DNA from: JACOMY01 sp046233115
Lineage (GTDB): Bacteria > Pseudomonadota > Alphaproteobacteria > Kiloniellales > JACOMY01
Reading direction: 5' to 3'
Length of the DNA stretch: 64,000 nt
NCBI GenBank assembly: GCA_046233115.1
Contig: JBJXHM010000011.1
Location: 1 to 64,000 of the forward strand
In this document: positions 17,246 through 27,177 of the stretch, piece by piece
How positions within the stretch are numbered: the stretch's first letter is position 1
Layout of the letters: the number at the start of each line of letters is the position of its first letter
Notes under the pieces: model-generated
What the model was told of the DNA's origin: nothing
The model's input: the letters and a program-made list of their open reading frames with translations, nothing else
The model's database searches: none
Made by a program: the position numbers and the translations under genes

Positions 17246-18634
17246 ATGGCTTCGCTGGTCCGCGCAGCATCGTTGGGCTGCGCCTTCGTCCTGGCCATTT
17301 GCATGGCCCTTTCCGGAGGCGCGCTCAAGGCCGCCGAGTCCCCAGATCCCGCCCTCCAGGAACGCTACGACGTGCTGTTCCAGGAGCTGCTGCGCTCGCC
17401 GGTCGATCTCGACCTGCTGTTCGAGTTCGCCGGCGTCTCGGCCGAGCTCGGCAACTACGAATCGGCGGTCTCCTCCTACGAGCGCATGCTGCTGCTGAAC
17501 CCCGACCTGCCGCGGGTGAAGCTGGAGCTGGGGGCGCTCTACTACCGCCTGGAGTCCTACGAGGCGGCCAAGAGCTACCTGGAGGACGCGCGCGACGACC
17601 CCAACGTGCCGCCGGCCGTCACCGAGCGCATCGACGCCTACCTGGCACTGATCGACGACGCCACTGCCAAGTCGCTCTGGATGGGCTCGCTGACCGTCGC
17701 CGGGCGCTATCAGACCAACGCCAACGCGGGACCTGAGAACATCATCGTGCGCGCCGCCGGCTTGCCGGCCGAGGTCGGCGAGGACTTCCGGCCGGAGAGC
17801 GACTTCTCCTTCGTCGTGCTGGGCAGCGCGCGCAACCTCTACCGCATGAACATGGGCGCCGGCGCCGAGGACCTGCCCTTCGACAACCAGTTGCTCTGGC
17901 AGACCGACGTCGAGGGCTACTACAGCGCCGAGGTCAAGTACCAGAACCTGAACGTCGGCCTGATCTCGCTACACACGGGCCCGCAGCTCGAGGTCAAGCA
18001 GAGTGATCCCGACGCCGCGCCCTGGTTCGTACGGCCCTACGTCCTGGCCGACTTCGCCGCCCTGGGCCAGGCGCCCTTCTACTACACCTTCGGCGGCGGC
18101 CTGGAGGTCACCACCACCATCGACGACTGGATCGGCGTGCAGGGCTGGTACGAAATTCGCTACCGAAACTTCCACAACACTGACGACAACCCCGACCTGG
18201 ACGAGCTGACCGGGCTGCAGAACCTGCTGGGCCTGGACGGCAACTTCCTGCTGACCGACCGCCTGCGCGGGCGGCTGGGCGCCTATGCCGACTTCGACAA
18301 CGCCAAGGTCACCTACCAGACCAACACCGAGTTCGCGATCTACGGCGGCGTCGACTTGCTGTACGATGCGCCCTTCGGCTGGACCCAGGAGCCCTGGGAG
18401 GCCTCCTTCACCGCGACGGGGCTGCTCACCGACTATGCGGCGGCCGACCCCTCGGTCGATCCCGACATCACCCGCAAGGACCGCGAGTACCGGCTGAACT
18501 TCGTGAACAGCATCCCGGTCTATGAGAACATCGCCCTGATCAATCAGGTTGAATGGCTGGACAACAATTCCAACCTTCCCAACTTCCGCTTCAACAACCT
18601 GACGGTCCTCTTCGGAGCGACCCTGGACTTCTAG
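17246..18634 (+). CDS. TPR plus beta-barrel outer-membrane protein, Slam (surface lipoprotein assembly modifier)-like
   Basis: A 462-residue protein with a Sec signal peptide (cleavage near ALKAA-ES). TPR-like helices at about residues 40-135 (ELGNYESAVSSYERMLLLNP, then LELGALYYRLESYEAAKSYL) precede a beta-barrel of about 320 residues ending in the outer-membrane signature aromatic (LFGATLDF). The order signal peptide, TPR, 'sNvN'-like entry strand (YQTNANAGP), barrel and its length fit Slam/DUF560 proteins, which help export TbpB-like substrates to the cell surface. The next gene encodes a secreted protein with a TbpB-like C-terminal barrel, as expected for a substrate. Slam identity is an inference from architecture; a generic TPR-porin is the alternative. 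Confidence 0.65.
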   Translation: MASLVRAASLGCAFVLAICMALSGGALKAAESPDPALQERYDVLFQELLRSPVDLDLLFEFAGVSAELGNYESAVSSYERMLLLNPDLPRVKLELGALYYRLESYEAAKSYLEDARDDPNVPPAVTERIDAYLALIDDATAKSLWMGSLTVAGRYQTNANAGPENIIVRAAGLPAEVGEDFRPESDFSFVVLGSARNLYRMNMGAGAEDLPFDNQLLWQTDVEGYYSAEVKYQNLNVGLISLHTGPQLEVKQSDPDAAPWFVRPYVLADFAALGQAPFYYTFGGGLEVTTTIDDWIGVQGWYEIRYRNFHNTDDNPDLDELTGLQNLLGLDGNFLLTDRLRGRLGAYADFDNAKVTYQTNTEFAIYGGVDLLYDAPFGWTQEPWEASFTATGLLTDYAAADPSVDPDITRKDREYRLNFVNSIPVYENIALINQVEWLDNNSNLPNFRFNNLTVLFGATLDF

Positions 18635-18684
18635 CGGCGAGACCCCTTGAGACGCGCCGAAGCGCGCGTCGGAGGAGAAGAGAG

Positions 18685-21438
18685 ATGCGCAAGGCTCTGG
18701 TGGCACGGCTCCTGATCTCGGCGGCGACAGCCTTCGCCGCCCTGCCGGCGGCAAGCCAGGCAGTGGCAGAGGATGTCGGCGTGGCCGCGGCGGTGAACCC
18801 GGCCTCTTTCGGCACCCAGCCGGGCGCCGAGCGGCGAACCCTGCAACTCGGCGGCAACATCGCCTTCATGGAGGAGCTGGAGACCGACGCCGGCGGCCAG
18901 ACCCAGGTGCTCTTCCTCGACCAGTCCACCCTGACGGTGGGGCCGGAGAGCTATGTCCTGATCGACGAGTTCGTGTTCGATCCCAGCACCGTCGACGGCA
19001 GCCTGACGATGAGCCTGGAGCGCGGCCTCGTGCGCTATGTCGGCGGCCAGATCAGCAAGAAGGGCGGCGTCACCTTCGAGACCTCGGTCGCCACCGTCGG
19101 CATCCGCGGCGGCATGGCGATCCTGGACCTGACCACGCCGAACCGCTTGCGCGTCATCAACCTCTTCGGCCAGGCTACGGTCACACCCAAGGCGCGCGGC
19201 AGCAAGCCCGTGGTGATGAACGACACCAGCGAGCTGGCGGTGGTGGAACCGCAGGGCCTGACCGACCTGGGCAGCATCACCGCCGCCGAACTGAAGGCCG
19301 TCTACAAGCGCTTCCAGGGCGGCAACCGCACCCGCATCGTAACCGCCACGGTGGAAAGCCAGCTCGCCAGCAACCCCAGCGCCGACGTCTCCTCCGAAGC
19401 GATCAGCGCGACCATCTCCACGCCGGCGAGCGAGCCGCCGCCGCCGCAGGAGATCCTGGTCGAGACCCAGAACCAGGTGCAGAGCCAGGTGGCGCTGGGC
19501 CGCCAGCAGGAGCAGGTGAGCGACACCCCGGTGCCGGAAGTGACCGGGCTCAGCGGCAGCTACAACGCCACGCCCGACCCCTACGTCACCCCGACCGGAG
19601 GCGAGTTCGTCGCGCCGAAGGCACAGAATGCCAAGGGCGGCCCCGACCCCAACTACGCCCGCCGCTTCGCCAACGCCACCATCGTCACCGACAGCGAGCT
19701 GCAGATCGACAGCGACGGCGACGGCGTGGTCGACCTGATCCTGCCGGTCTCCGACGGGAACTTCGACGTCGCGCTGGACCAGACCACCAGCCCGCTGGGT
19801 GCGCTCAGCGGCAGCGGCAGCTATGAGGTGCTGGACGGCAACAGCGCCTTCTTCTCCTACGCGTTGACCACCGCCGACGGCAGCCGCGACGTGCAGGTGG
19901 TGGGTGGCGTGCCGACCGACCCCTCGGTCTTCCAGACCGGCGGGCTGGAGGTCTTCGCCTACGACCTGGACCTGCCGCTCGATGCCGCGGTACCCGGCTT
20001 CAACAGCAGCCAACTACTGGTCGCGACCGCGCCGACCGGCGGTTTCGACCAGCTCGGCGGCGAGTATCGGACCTCGGTGCTGTGGATGAGCTTCACGGTT
20101 GCCGGCGAGGGCAACGACCAGGTCTCGATCCTGCAGGCCACCGCCGGCAAGCTGACCGACATCGGCAGCGGCAAGCCGGTTCTGGTGCAGACCCTGCGCG
20201 GCTCGATCCTCGGCGGCAACAACCAGCCCGCCGACCTGATCCGCACTCAGGCCGCGCTCAATTCGCTGGTGGATTCCGAGGGCAACGCCTTCTTCGGCGA
20301 CCAGGCCGACCGCATCGTGCTGTCCAACAACGGCCCCTTCCCGCTGGAGGGCAGCACCGCGGAGCAGCAGGCCCGCAGCATCGGCCAGATCTACGTGCAG
20401 TCCTTCGACGACCTGGCTGGGATCTCGCTTGGCTACAGCTCGGTGGCACCGCGGGTAGAGACCCCGGCCGGCGTCGGCACCACGCGGCCGAGCGGCACGC
20501 TCAGCGGCTATGCCACCGGCGTCGGCGCCTCGCGCCTGCCGGGCAACCAGTTCTCGGAGATCTATATCCTGGAGAGCGCGCCCGGTGAGGGCGCGTCCGG
20601 GCTGACGGTTCAGCGCAGCGCCGAGACCTCCTCGCTCAGCGCCGTCGCCAACTTCGGGGTCACCCCCGTCGTGACCGCCGGCAATGCACCGACCAGCGCG
20701 CGCTGGGTCTTCGGCGACATCGGCGGCGACAACGCGGCCTACCTGGACGAGGATCACTACGCGGCCCTGGAGTCCTTCCAGAACAGCGGCCAGGGCTACG
20801 ACGGCGAGGTCAACAGCACCGACGTCGGCGCCGACGGCGAGAACCGCTACGGCTTCCGCTCCCTCTTCGTGGGCCAGGCGCCGCTGAACACCGCCGCCTT
20901 CTTCCCGGAGACGCAGTTCTGCGAGTGCGCCTACCTGCAGTGGGGCTTCTGGTCGGGCGAGTACGAGTGGGACCCCAGCGGCAGCGAGGCCGGGCGGCGC
21001 GAGCGCGTGCACATCGGCACCTGGGTCGCCGGCGAAAAGCCCAGCTCCGCCGAGATCGCCGGCCTCTCCGGCACCGCGACCCACAGCGGCCATGTCCTCG
21101 GCACCGTGGTGACCGGCAGCGGCAGCCAGTACCTGGCCAGCGGCCAGTACGACCAGACCTTCAACTTCGGCACCGACACCGGCACCTTCAAGATCTCCAG
21201 CTTCGACGGCCGCACCTACGACGGCGGCACCCTGGGCTCGGCCGGCACCGGGCATCAGGCCGACTTCAAGTCGACCAAGTCGGCGGTTGCCGCCAACGGC
21301 TACCGGGCCAGCGTCCGGGCAAGCTTCTACAAGGGCGGCGGCGACGCGGCCAAGCAGGTCGGCGGCACCTTCAAGATCACCAGCGGTGATGCCGGTACCT
21401 ATTCGGCCACCGGCATCGTCGCCGCTGACCGGAAGTAG
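18685..21438 (+). CDS. Secreted FecR-domain protein with C-terminal TbpB-like barrel
   Basis: A 917-residue protein with a Sec signal peptide (cleavage after about QAVA-ED) and no lipobox cysteine. A FecR domain covers about residues 55-150, ending in the typical FETSVATVGIRGG. The middle contains an EF-hand-like loop (DSDGDGVVD). Residues about 793-917 (21061-21435) read GTATHSG, YLASGQYDQTFNFGT, SSFDGRTYDG, ASFYKGGGDAAKQVGGTFKI, YSATGIVAA, which is the strand pattern of TbpB-like eight-stranded barrels found in Slam substrates. The ATG at 18685 has GGAGGAGAAG upstream. The stop codon is the first triplet of repeat B. It sits between the Slam-like gene and a CHASE2 cyclase, probably in one operon. 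Confidence 0.75.
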   Translation: MRKALVARLLISAATAFAALPAASQAVAEDVGVAAAVNPASFGTQPGAERRTLQLGGNIAFMEELETDAGGQTQVLFLDQSTLTVGPESYVLIDEFVFDPSTVDGSLTMSLERGLVRYVGGQISKKGGVTFETSVATVGIRGGMAILDLTTPNRLRVINLFGQATVTPKARGSKPVVMNDTSELAVVEPQGLTDLGSITAAELKAVYKRFQGGNRTRIVTATVESQLASNPSADVSSEAISATISTPASEPPPPQEILVETQNQVQSQVALGRQQEQVSDTPVPEVTGLSGSYNATPDPYVTPTGGEFVAPKAQNAKGGPDPNYARRFANATIVTDSELQIDSDGDGVVDLILPVSDGNFDVALDQTTSPLGALSGSGSYEVLDGNSAFFSYALTTADGSRDVQVVGGVPTDPSVFQTGGLEVFAYDLDLPLDAAVPGFNSSQLLVATAPTGGFDQLGGEYRTSVLWMSFTVAGEGNDQVSILQATAGKLTDIGSGKPVLVQTLRGSILGGNNQPADLIRTQAALNSLVDSEGNAFFGDQADRIVLSNNGPFPLEGSTAEQQARSIGQIYVQSFDDLAGISLGYSSVAPRVETPAGVGTTRPSGTLSGYATGVGASRLPGNQFSEIYILESAPGEGASGLTVQRSAETSSLSAVANFGVTPVVTAGNAPTSARWVFGDIGGDNAAYLDEDHYAALESFQNSGQGYDGEVNSTDVGADGENRYGFRSLFVGQAPLNTAAFFPETQFCECAYLQWGFWSGEYEWDPSGSEAGRRERVHIGTWVAGEKPSSAEIAGLSGTATHSGHVLGTVVTGSGSQYLASGQYDQTFNFGTDTGTFKISSFDGRTYDGGTLGSAGTGHQADFKSTKSAVAANGYRASVRASFYKGGGDAAKQVGGTFKITSGDAGTYSATGIVAADRK

Positions 21439-21551
21439 AGCAAGATGACGTCAAATCGCAACGATTTGTCGTCTGAATCCTGCTCTACAACTTTGAAAGA
21501 TAGAGCAGATTCACGCGAGCAGGTGAGCCTACCTGATCGCGATCTGCTCTA
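21436..21551. repeat. Composite palindromic repeat, copies B1 and B2 (TAGAGC types 1 and 2)
   Basis: B1 (21436-21487) starts TAGAGCAAGATGACGTCAAA and ends TGCTCTA; it matches copy A at 12611-12671. B2 (21501-21551) starts TAGAGCAGATTCACGCGAGC and ends GATCTGCTCTA; it matches copy C at 41013-41063. Each half is flanked by inverted TAGAGCA/TGCTCTA termini, so each can fold into a hairpin. The first TAG is the FecR gene's stop codon. The composite lies in the 123-base gap before the cyclase gene. Confidence 0.8.
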
Positions 21552-21561
21552 GGCCTGCACC

Positions 21562-23796
21562 ATGCGGCTGCGGCGCTGGTTCCGACAGCACGCCTTCCTG
21601 CTGGTGCCGTTCGCGGTGCTGCTGCTGGGCGTGACCTTGCGGCTGCTCGATCCCCAGCCGCTGGTCGAACTGCGCCTGCGCGCCTTCGACTTCTACCAGC
21701 GCCTGGAGCCGCGCGCGCCTTCGGGCCTGCCGGTCAAGGTGGTCGACATCGACGAGGAATCGCTGCGCCGCATGGGCCAGTGGCCCTGGCCACGCAGCCT
21801 GATGGCGGAACTCGCGACCAAGCTGCAGCCGGGCAAGCCGCTGGCCATCGTCTTTACCCCCCTCTTCGCCGAGTCCGACCGCGCCCAGCCGCAGGACCTG
21901 AACGTGCTGCTGCCGCCGAAGGTGCGCGCCGCCGTCAACGAGGCCATGGCGAGCGGCCGCCTCCTCGATCCCGACGGCCTGCTGGCCCAGGCCCTGGCCG
22001 ACACGCCCTCGGTCATCGGCTTCGCGCTGACCGCCGGGCCGAGCGGCCGGCCGCCGCCAATCCAGAGCAGCGGCATAGCCTTCGTCGGCGAGTCGCCGCT
22101 GCCCTACCTGCCGGTGCTGGGCGGAACGGTGCCGGCCCTGCCCAAGCTGCAGGAGGCCGCCAAGGGCAACGGCGCGCTGACCCTGCTGGTCGACGACGAC
22201 GGCATCGTCCGGCGTCTGTCACTGCTGTTCGACGTGGCCGGCGAGGTCTATCCCGCGCTGTCGCTGGAGGCGCTGCGTGTCGCCGGCAAGGGCCGCGGCA
22301 CCCTGATCAAGACCTCGGGCCGGGAGAGCGTCGCGCAGTCCGGCGGCGAGACCGGCGTGCAGGCGATCCGGGTCGGCCGCACCACGGTCGAGACCACGCC
22401 GGACGGCGCGCTCTGGCTCTATGACCGCCTGCCGGATCCCGCCATGCGCATTCCGGCCTGGAAGGTGCTGACCGGTGAGCTGCAGCCCGACGAGGTGGCG
22501 GGCGCCATCGTGCTGATTGGCGTCACCGCCAGCGGCCTGGGCGACCGGCACGCCACAGCGCTGTCACCCTCGCTGCCAGGCGTGGTGCTGCAGGCCCACG
22601 CGGTGGAGCAGATCTGGGCCGGTGCCTACCTGCTTCGCCCGGCCTGGACCGAGGGGGCGGAGGTGCTGGCGGTGCTGGGCGTCGGCTTGCTGGTGCTGCT
22701 GCCCTTCGCCTGGTTCAAGGACGGTGCGCTTTCCTCCGGCCTCTTGGGCCTGCTGGCGGTGCTGGCCGGACTGGGCTTCGCTTTCTGGGCCTTCCGCGAG
22801 TGGCAGCTCCTCTTCGACCCCCTGACCCCGGCGATCGTCGGCTTCGCCGTCTTCGCCAGTGCCGGGCTCGCCCGCCTGGCGGTGAGCGAGCGGCGGCGAC
22901 GCGATGTGCGCGCCGCCTTCGGCCAGTACGTGGCGCCCGAGGTGGTGGCCCGGATCTCCGAGGACCCGGATGCGGCGCGGCTGACCGGCGAGACCCGGGA
23001 GCTGACCCTGCTGTTCTGCGACATCCGCGGCTTCACCAACCTGGCCGAGCACCTGCCGCCGGAGCAGCTTGCACAGCTGATTAACCGCTTCCTCACCGAG
23101 ATGAGCGAGGCGGTGCTGGGCCACGAGGGCACCATCGACAAGTACATCGGCGACTGCATCATGGCCTTCTGGAACGCGCCCTTGACGGTGGAGCGCCACG
23201 CCGAGGCCGCCTGCACAACGGTCCTGGACATGCGCCGGCGCCTATCCGCGCTGAACCGCAGCCTGGAGCAGGAGCGCGCCGGCGCGCCCGGCCCGGAGCT
23301 GGCGGTCGGCATCGGCCTCAACAGCGGCAACTGCAGCGTCGGCAACATGGGCTCGGCCTTCCGCCTGGCCTATACGGCGATGGGCGATGCGGTGAACCTG
23401 GCCGCCCGTCTGGAGGGCATGACCCGCCCCTACGGCCTGGACTGCCTGATCAGCCACAGCACCCGGCAGGCGGCAGGCGCCTTCGCCTTCCTGGAGATCG
23501 ACTGGATCCAGGTGAAGGGCCGCAGCCAGCCGGAAACGGTCTACGCTCTGCTGGGTGACGCGACCCAGGCGACCAGCGACAGCTTCCGGGCGCTGGAGAC
23601 CGCACAGGCCGCCTTCCTGGCCGCCTACCGCGCCGGCGACTGGGTCGAGGCCAGGCGCTGCCTGGCGGCCCTGGCGGAACTGGCGCACAGCTACGGCCTG
23701 GCCGGGGTCACCGCCCTCTTCGCGCAGCGCCTCGACCGGCTAGAGCAGGATCCGCCGGAGGCCTGGGACGGGGTCTTCGTGGCGACGACGAAATGA
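21562..23796 (+). CDS. CHASE2-domain class III adenylate/guanylate cyclase
   Basis: A 744-residue membrane-bound cyclase making cAMP or cGMP. An N-terminal helix (residues about 12-28) leads into a periplasmic CHASE2 sensor domain (about 35-360, with VKVVDIDEESLRRMGQWPWPR). Transmembrane helices follow at about 370-450, then the cytoplasmic catalytic domain at about 478-670. Metal-binding aspartates are in LLFCDIRGFT and YIGDCIMAFWN, and the transition-state region AMGDAVNLAARLEG is intact, so it should be active. Its periplasmic sensor could monitor the FecR/Slam-type surface system encoded directly upstream. It converges with pip, leaving seven bases between the stops. Confidence 0.9.
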   Translation: MRLRRWFRQHAFLLVPFAVLLLGVTLRLLDPQPLVELRLRAFDFYQRLEPRAPSGLPVKVVDIDEESLRRMGQWPWPRSLMAELATKLQPGKPLAIVFTPLFAESDRAQPQDLNVLLPPKVRAAVNEAMASGRLLDPDGLLAQALADTPSVIGFALTAGPSGRPPPIQSSGIAFVGESPLPYLPVLGGTVPALPKLQEAAKGNGALTLLVDDDGIVRRLSLLFDVAGEVYPALSLEALRVAGKGRGTLIKTSGRESVAQSGGETGVQAIRVGRTTVETTPDGALWLYDRLPDPAMRIPAWKVLTGELQPDEVAGAIVLIGVTASGLGDRHATALSPSLPGVVLQAHAVEQIWAGAYLLRPAWTEGAEVLAVLGVGLLVLLPFAWFKDGALSSGLLGLLAVLAGLGFAFWAFREWQLLFDPLTPAIVGFAVFASAGLARLAVSERRRRDVRAAFGQYVAPEVVARISEDPDAARLTGETRELTLLFCDIRGFTNLAEHLPPEQLAQLINRFLTEMSEAVLGHEGTIDKYIGDCIMAFWNAPLTVERHAEAACTTVLDMRRRLSALNRSLEQERAGAPGPELAVGIGLNSGNCSVGNMGSAFRLAYTAMGDAVNLAARLEGMTRPYGLDCLISHSTRQAAGAFAFLEIDWIQVKGRSQPETVYALLGDATQATSDSFRALETAQAAFLAAYRAGDWVEARRCLAALAELAHSYGLAGVTALFAQRLDRLEQDPPEAWDGVFVATTK

Positions 23797-23803
23797 TGGA
23801 ACT

Positions 23804-24754
23804 CTAGTCCAGCTCGGCGAAGCGGTCGCAGGCGGCGACCAGGCGGCGGCGGGTGCCGGGCTCCATCGCCGAGTGACCCGCGTCGGGGACGATCTGCAGC
23901 TCGCCCAGGCGCCAGACCCGCGAGAGGTCGTGGGCGCTGACCGCCGGGCAGACCACGTCGTAGCGGCCCTGCACGATGACGCCGGGTATCTGCGCCAGGC
24001 GGTCGGCCTCGGCCAGAAGCTGGCCTTCCTGCATGAAGATCCCGTTCATGAAGTAGTGCGCCTCCAGCCGGGCCAGCGCCAGCGCCACCCGGTCCTGCGA
24101 GAAGGCGTTCAGGGTCTGCGGCGAGGGCAGCAGGGTGGAGCAGGCGGCCTCGTAGTGCGCCCAGGTGCGCGCCGCCGGCAGGTGCACGGCGGGATCGGGA
24201 TCGACCAGGCGGCGGTGATAGTTGCCCAGGATGTCGCCCTGCTCCTCCGGCGGCAGGAAGCCGGCGAAGCTCTGCCAGGCGTCGGGGAAGATCAGGCGCA
24301 GGCCCTTCAACCACCAGTCCAGCTCCATCTGGCGACCAAGGAAGATGCCGCGCAGCACCAGGGCGGTGACCCGGGCGGGAAAGGCCTCGGCATAGGCCAG
24401 CGACAGGGTCGAGCCCCAGGAGCCGCCGAAAACCAGCCAGCGCTCGACGCCCAGATGCTGGCGCAGGGCCTCGATGTCCGACAGCAGGTGCTGGGTGGTG
24501 TTGTCGACCAGCGAGCCCAGCGGCTCCGACCGGCCGGCACCGCGCTGGTCGAAGAGGCAGACCCGGTACCTCTCGGGATTGAAGAAGCGCCGGTGGTCGG
24601 GTGCGCAGCCGCCGCCCGGACCGCCGTGCAGGAAGACCGCCGGCCGGCCCTTGGGATTGCCCGAGACCTCCCAGTAGATCCGATGGCCCGAGCCCACATC
24701 CAGCATGCCGCTGTCGTAGGGAGCGATCGGCGGGTAGAGGTCGCGGTCGGTCAT
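23804..24754 (-). CDS. pip: Proline iminopeptidase
   Basis: A 316-residue alpha/beta-hydrolase of peptidase family S33, removing N-terminal proline from peptides in the cytoplasm. Visible features are the oxyanion motif FLHGGPGGGC (residues 41-50), the nucleophile S112 in FGGSWGSTLS, the acid in QGRYDVVCPA and the base in PDAGHSAMEPG. The length equals that of the characterised bacterial Pip (about 313-318). The N-terminus YPPIAPYDSGMLDVGSGH is also typical. Single gene, divergent from the SNase-like gene. Confidence 0.93.
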   Translation of the reverse strand: MTDRDLYPPIAPYDSGMLDVGSGHRIYWEVSGNPKGRPAVFLHGGPGGGCAPDHRRFFNPERYRVCLFDQRGAGRSEPLGSLVDNTTQHLLSDIEALRQHLGVERWLVFGGSWGSTLSLAYAEAFPARVTALVLRGIFLGRQMELDWWLKGLRLIFPDAWQSFAGFLPPEEQGDILGNYHRRLVDPDPAVHLPAARTWAHYEAACSTLLPSPQTLNAFSQDRVALALARLEAHYFMNGIFMQEGQLLAEADRLAQIPGVIVQGRYDVVCPAVSAHDLSRVWRLGELQIVPDAGHSAMEPGTRRRLVAACDRFAELD

Positions 24755-24969
24755 GGGCGCTTCTCGAACTCGGGTCAGAGGGTGCTGCGCCTGCCGGGCG
24801 GCAGGGCTTGTCCCTAGCTAGCCACGGACCGGCGGAACGACCAAAACAAAATTGCGCCATCCGGCTTTGAACGGACGCATTGACGCTATCGCTGGGCCTC
24901 AGCGCTGTAAGTTGCACCAGGGAGAGGGTAGAGTGCCGCCTTCGCGGGCAACAAGCCGGAGGAGCGGAG

Positions 24970-25755
24970 GTGCCGGCTATCGAGCGTGAGCGAGAAACGG
25001 TCGGCTGGAGCCGCCGGGCCTGGATGTCAGGGCTACTGGCCGGGCTGCTGGCCCTGCCGCCACTGCGCCCAAAGGCGGCGGAGGCGGTCGAGATCCTGGC
25101 GCCCACGCTGCTGCGTGAAGCCGACGGGCGGGAACTGCGCCTGGCTGGGCTGGAGGCGGCCCTGCCGGAGCACGAAGCGGCACGGGCGGCGGCCCTGCGC
25201 GCGCTCGACGGGCTGGTCGCGGGGGAGGAACTGGTGTTCGAGCCCGAGGCGCCGGCCTTCGACCGCTTGGGCCGGGCGCTGGTCCAGGCCTACCGCAGCC
25301 GGGACCGGCTGTGGCTACAGGGCCGGCTGCTGCGCTGGGGCCACGCCCGGGTCGATCCCTTCACCGCGCCCTACGAGTCGCTGCAGGCCTTCTACATGCT
25401 GGAGGCCGAGGCCCGCGCCGAGGGTGCCGGCCTCTGGTCGCATCCGGCCTACCGCATGCGCAGCAGCGAGCCGGCAGAGCTGCTGCCCTGGATCGGTAGC
25501 CTGCAGGTCTTCGAGGGCGAGGTGCTGGAGGTCGGCGGCCGCAGCGACGTCTATCTCAACTTCGGTGAGGACTGGGCGAGCGACACGACGGCGCGCATTC
25601 CCCGCGCCAGCCGCAAGCGCTTCGAGGCCGCCGGCATCGATCCGGCGGCCCTGGCCGGCCGTCGGGTCAGGCTGCGCGGCTGGCTGCAGGAGTGGAACGG
25701 CCCCTTCCTGGAACTGCACAGCCCGGCCCAGTTGGAGATCCTGGACTCGCCCTGA
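24970..25755 (+). CDS. SNase-like (thermonuclease-fold) exported protein
   Basis: About 261 residues with a staphylococcal-nuclease-like OB fold. Family features are DRLGRALVQAY (near residue 90) and AEGAGLWSHPAYR. The expected catalytic arginines are not clearly all present, so nuclease activity is doubtful. I choose a GTG at 24970 because GGAGGAGCGGAG precedes it and it gives a leader with SRRAW before a hydrophobic run (SGLLAGLLALPPL) and an AEA cleavage site, resembling a Tat signal. The alternative ATG at 25024 would lose the twin arginines. It is followed by a palindromic repeat, then convergent rpoH. Confidence 0.7.
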   Translation: MPAIERERETVGWSRRAWMSGLLAGLLALPPLRPKAAEAVEILAPTLLREADGRELRLAGLEAALPEHEAARAAALRALDGLVAGEELVFEPEAPAFDRLGRALVQAYRSRDRLWLQGRLLRWGHARVDPFTAPYESLQAFYMLEAEARAEGAGLWSHPAYRMRSSEPAELLPWIGSLQVFEGEVLEVGGRSDVYLNFGEDWASDTTARIPRASRKRFEAAGIDPAALAGRRVRLRGWLQEWNGPFLELHSPAQLEILDSP

Positions 25756-25850
25756 CCCCCTGCACCGCTTGCCATTCTCCGATCGAGTCCACAGCTGTCC
25801 GGTCGAGCGATTTTGATTGCATTATCTTGCAGTCAATACAACTACAGCCT

Positions 25851-25955
25851 TCATCCCCGGATTTGATCCGGGGGTCCACGTGTTGGTCTTGCAGCGATCT
25901 GGAGACCGGGGACGCCAAACCAACACGCAGATGACTGGGTCAAGCCCGGTCATGA
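25851..25955. repeat. Nested palindromic intergenic repeat
   Basis: Within the 305-base gap between the SNase-like gene and rpoH are two hairpins: CCCCGGAT-ttg-ATCCGGGG (25855-25873) and ATGACTGGG-tcaag-CCCGGTCAT (25931-25953). Between them an inverted pair CGTGTTGGT / ACCAACACG allows a larger fold of about 105 bases. This is the style of the 'CCGGATCAAGTCCGGGG' intergenic repeats common in alphaproteobacteria. The rest of the gap shows nothing recognisable. Confidence 0.6.
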
Positions 25956-26060
25956 CGGCTGAGGGTTGTCTAGGCTTCTGCGAAACTGTCCTTTTTCACG
26001 CAAAGGAACCTCAATCGGATAGCAGTGGATCTAACCGGGGATGGTATCGGAGATAGGTTG

Positions 26061-26945
<885 letters not shown>

Positions 26946-27002
26946 CTCGGTGCTCCTGTCACAGACCGGCAGCCGGTTCGGACTGCCTCGTGTAACAGTA
27001 AC

Positions 27003-27028
27003 TACGTTTCAGGCCCCACCTTGGTTCA
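27003..27028 (-). promoter_or_regulatory. Possible EcfG/RpoE-type promoter of rpoH
   Basis: On the minus strand TGAAC is followed after 17 bases by CGTA. This resembles the alphaproteobacterial general-stress (EcfG) consensus GGAAC-N16/17-CGTT with one mismatch in each box. It ends 57 bases before the rpoH ATG. Short motif, so chance occurrence is possible. Confidence 0.3.
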
Positions 27029-27177
27029 CTTTTGAGTTAGATTTTTTCTAAAGAAGCGGGATCAGGGGCTGACGGCTAGGGTCGCTGACGTACCCAACGT
27101 TTTTCGGGCGATTGATGATTGCAGGGATCTAGCCCCGCGATGGTAATGGGGCCGCCCATGCGAGGCGTTGGCGCTAC

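Noticed and set aside
23742..23752. A TAGAGCAGG sequence inside the cyclase gene as another TAGAGC element
   Set aside because: It is in coding sequence, out of frame as a stop, and the rest of the element is missing.
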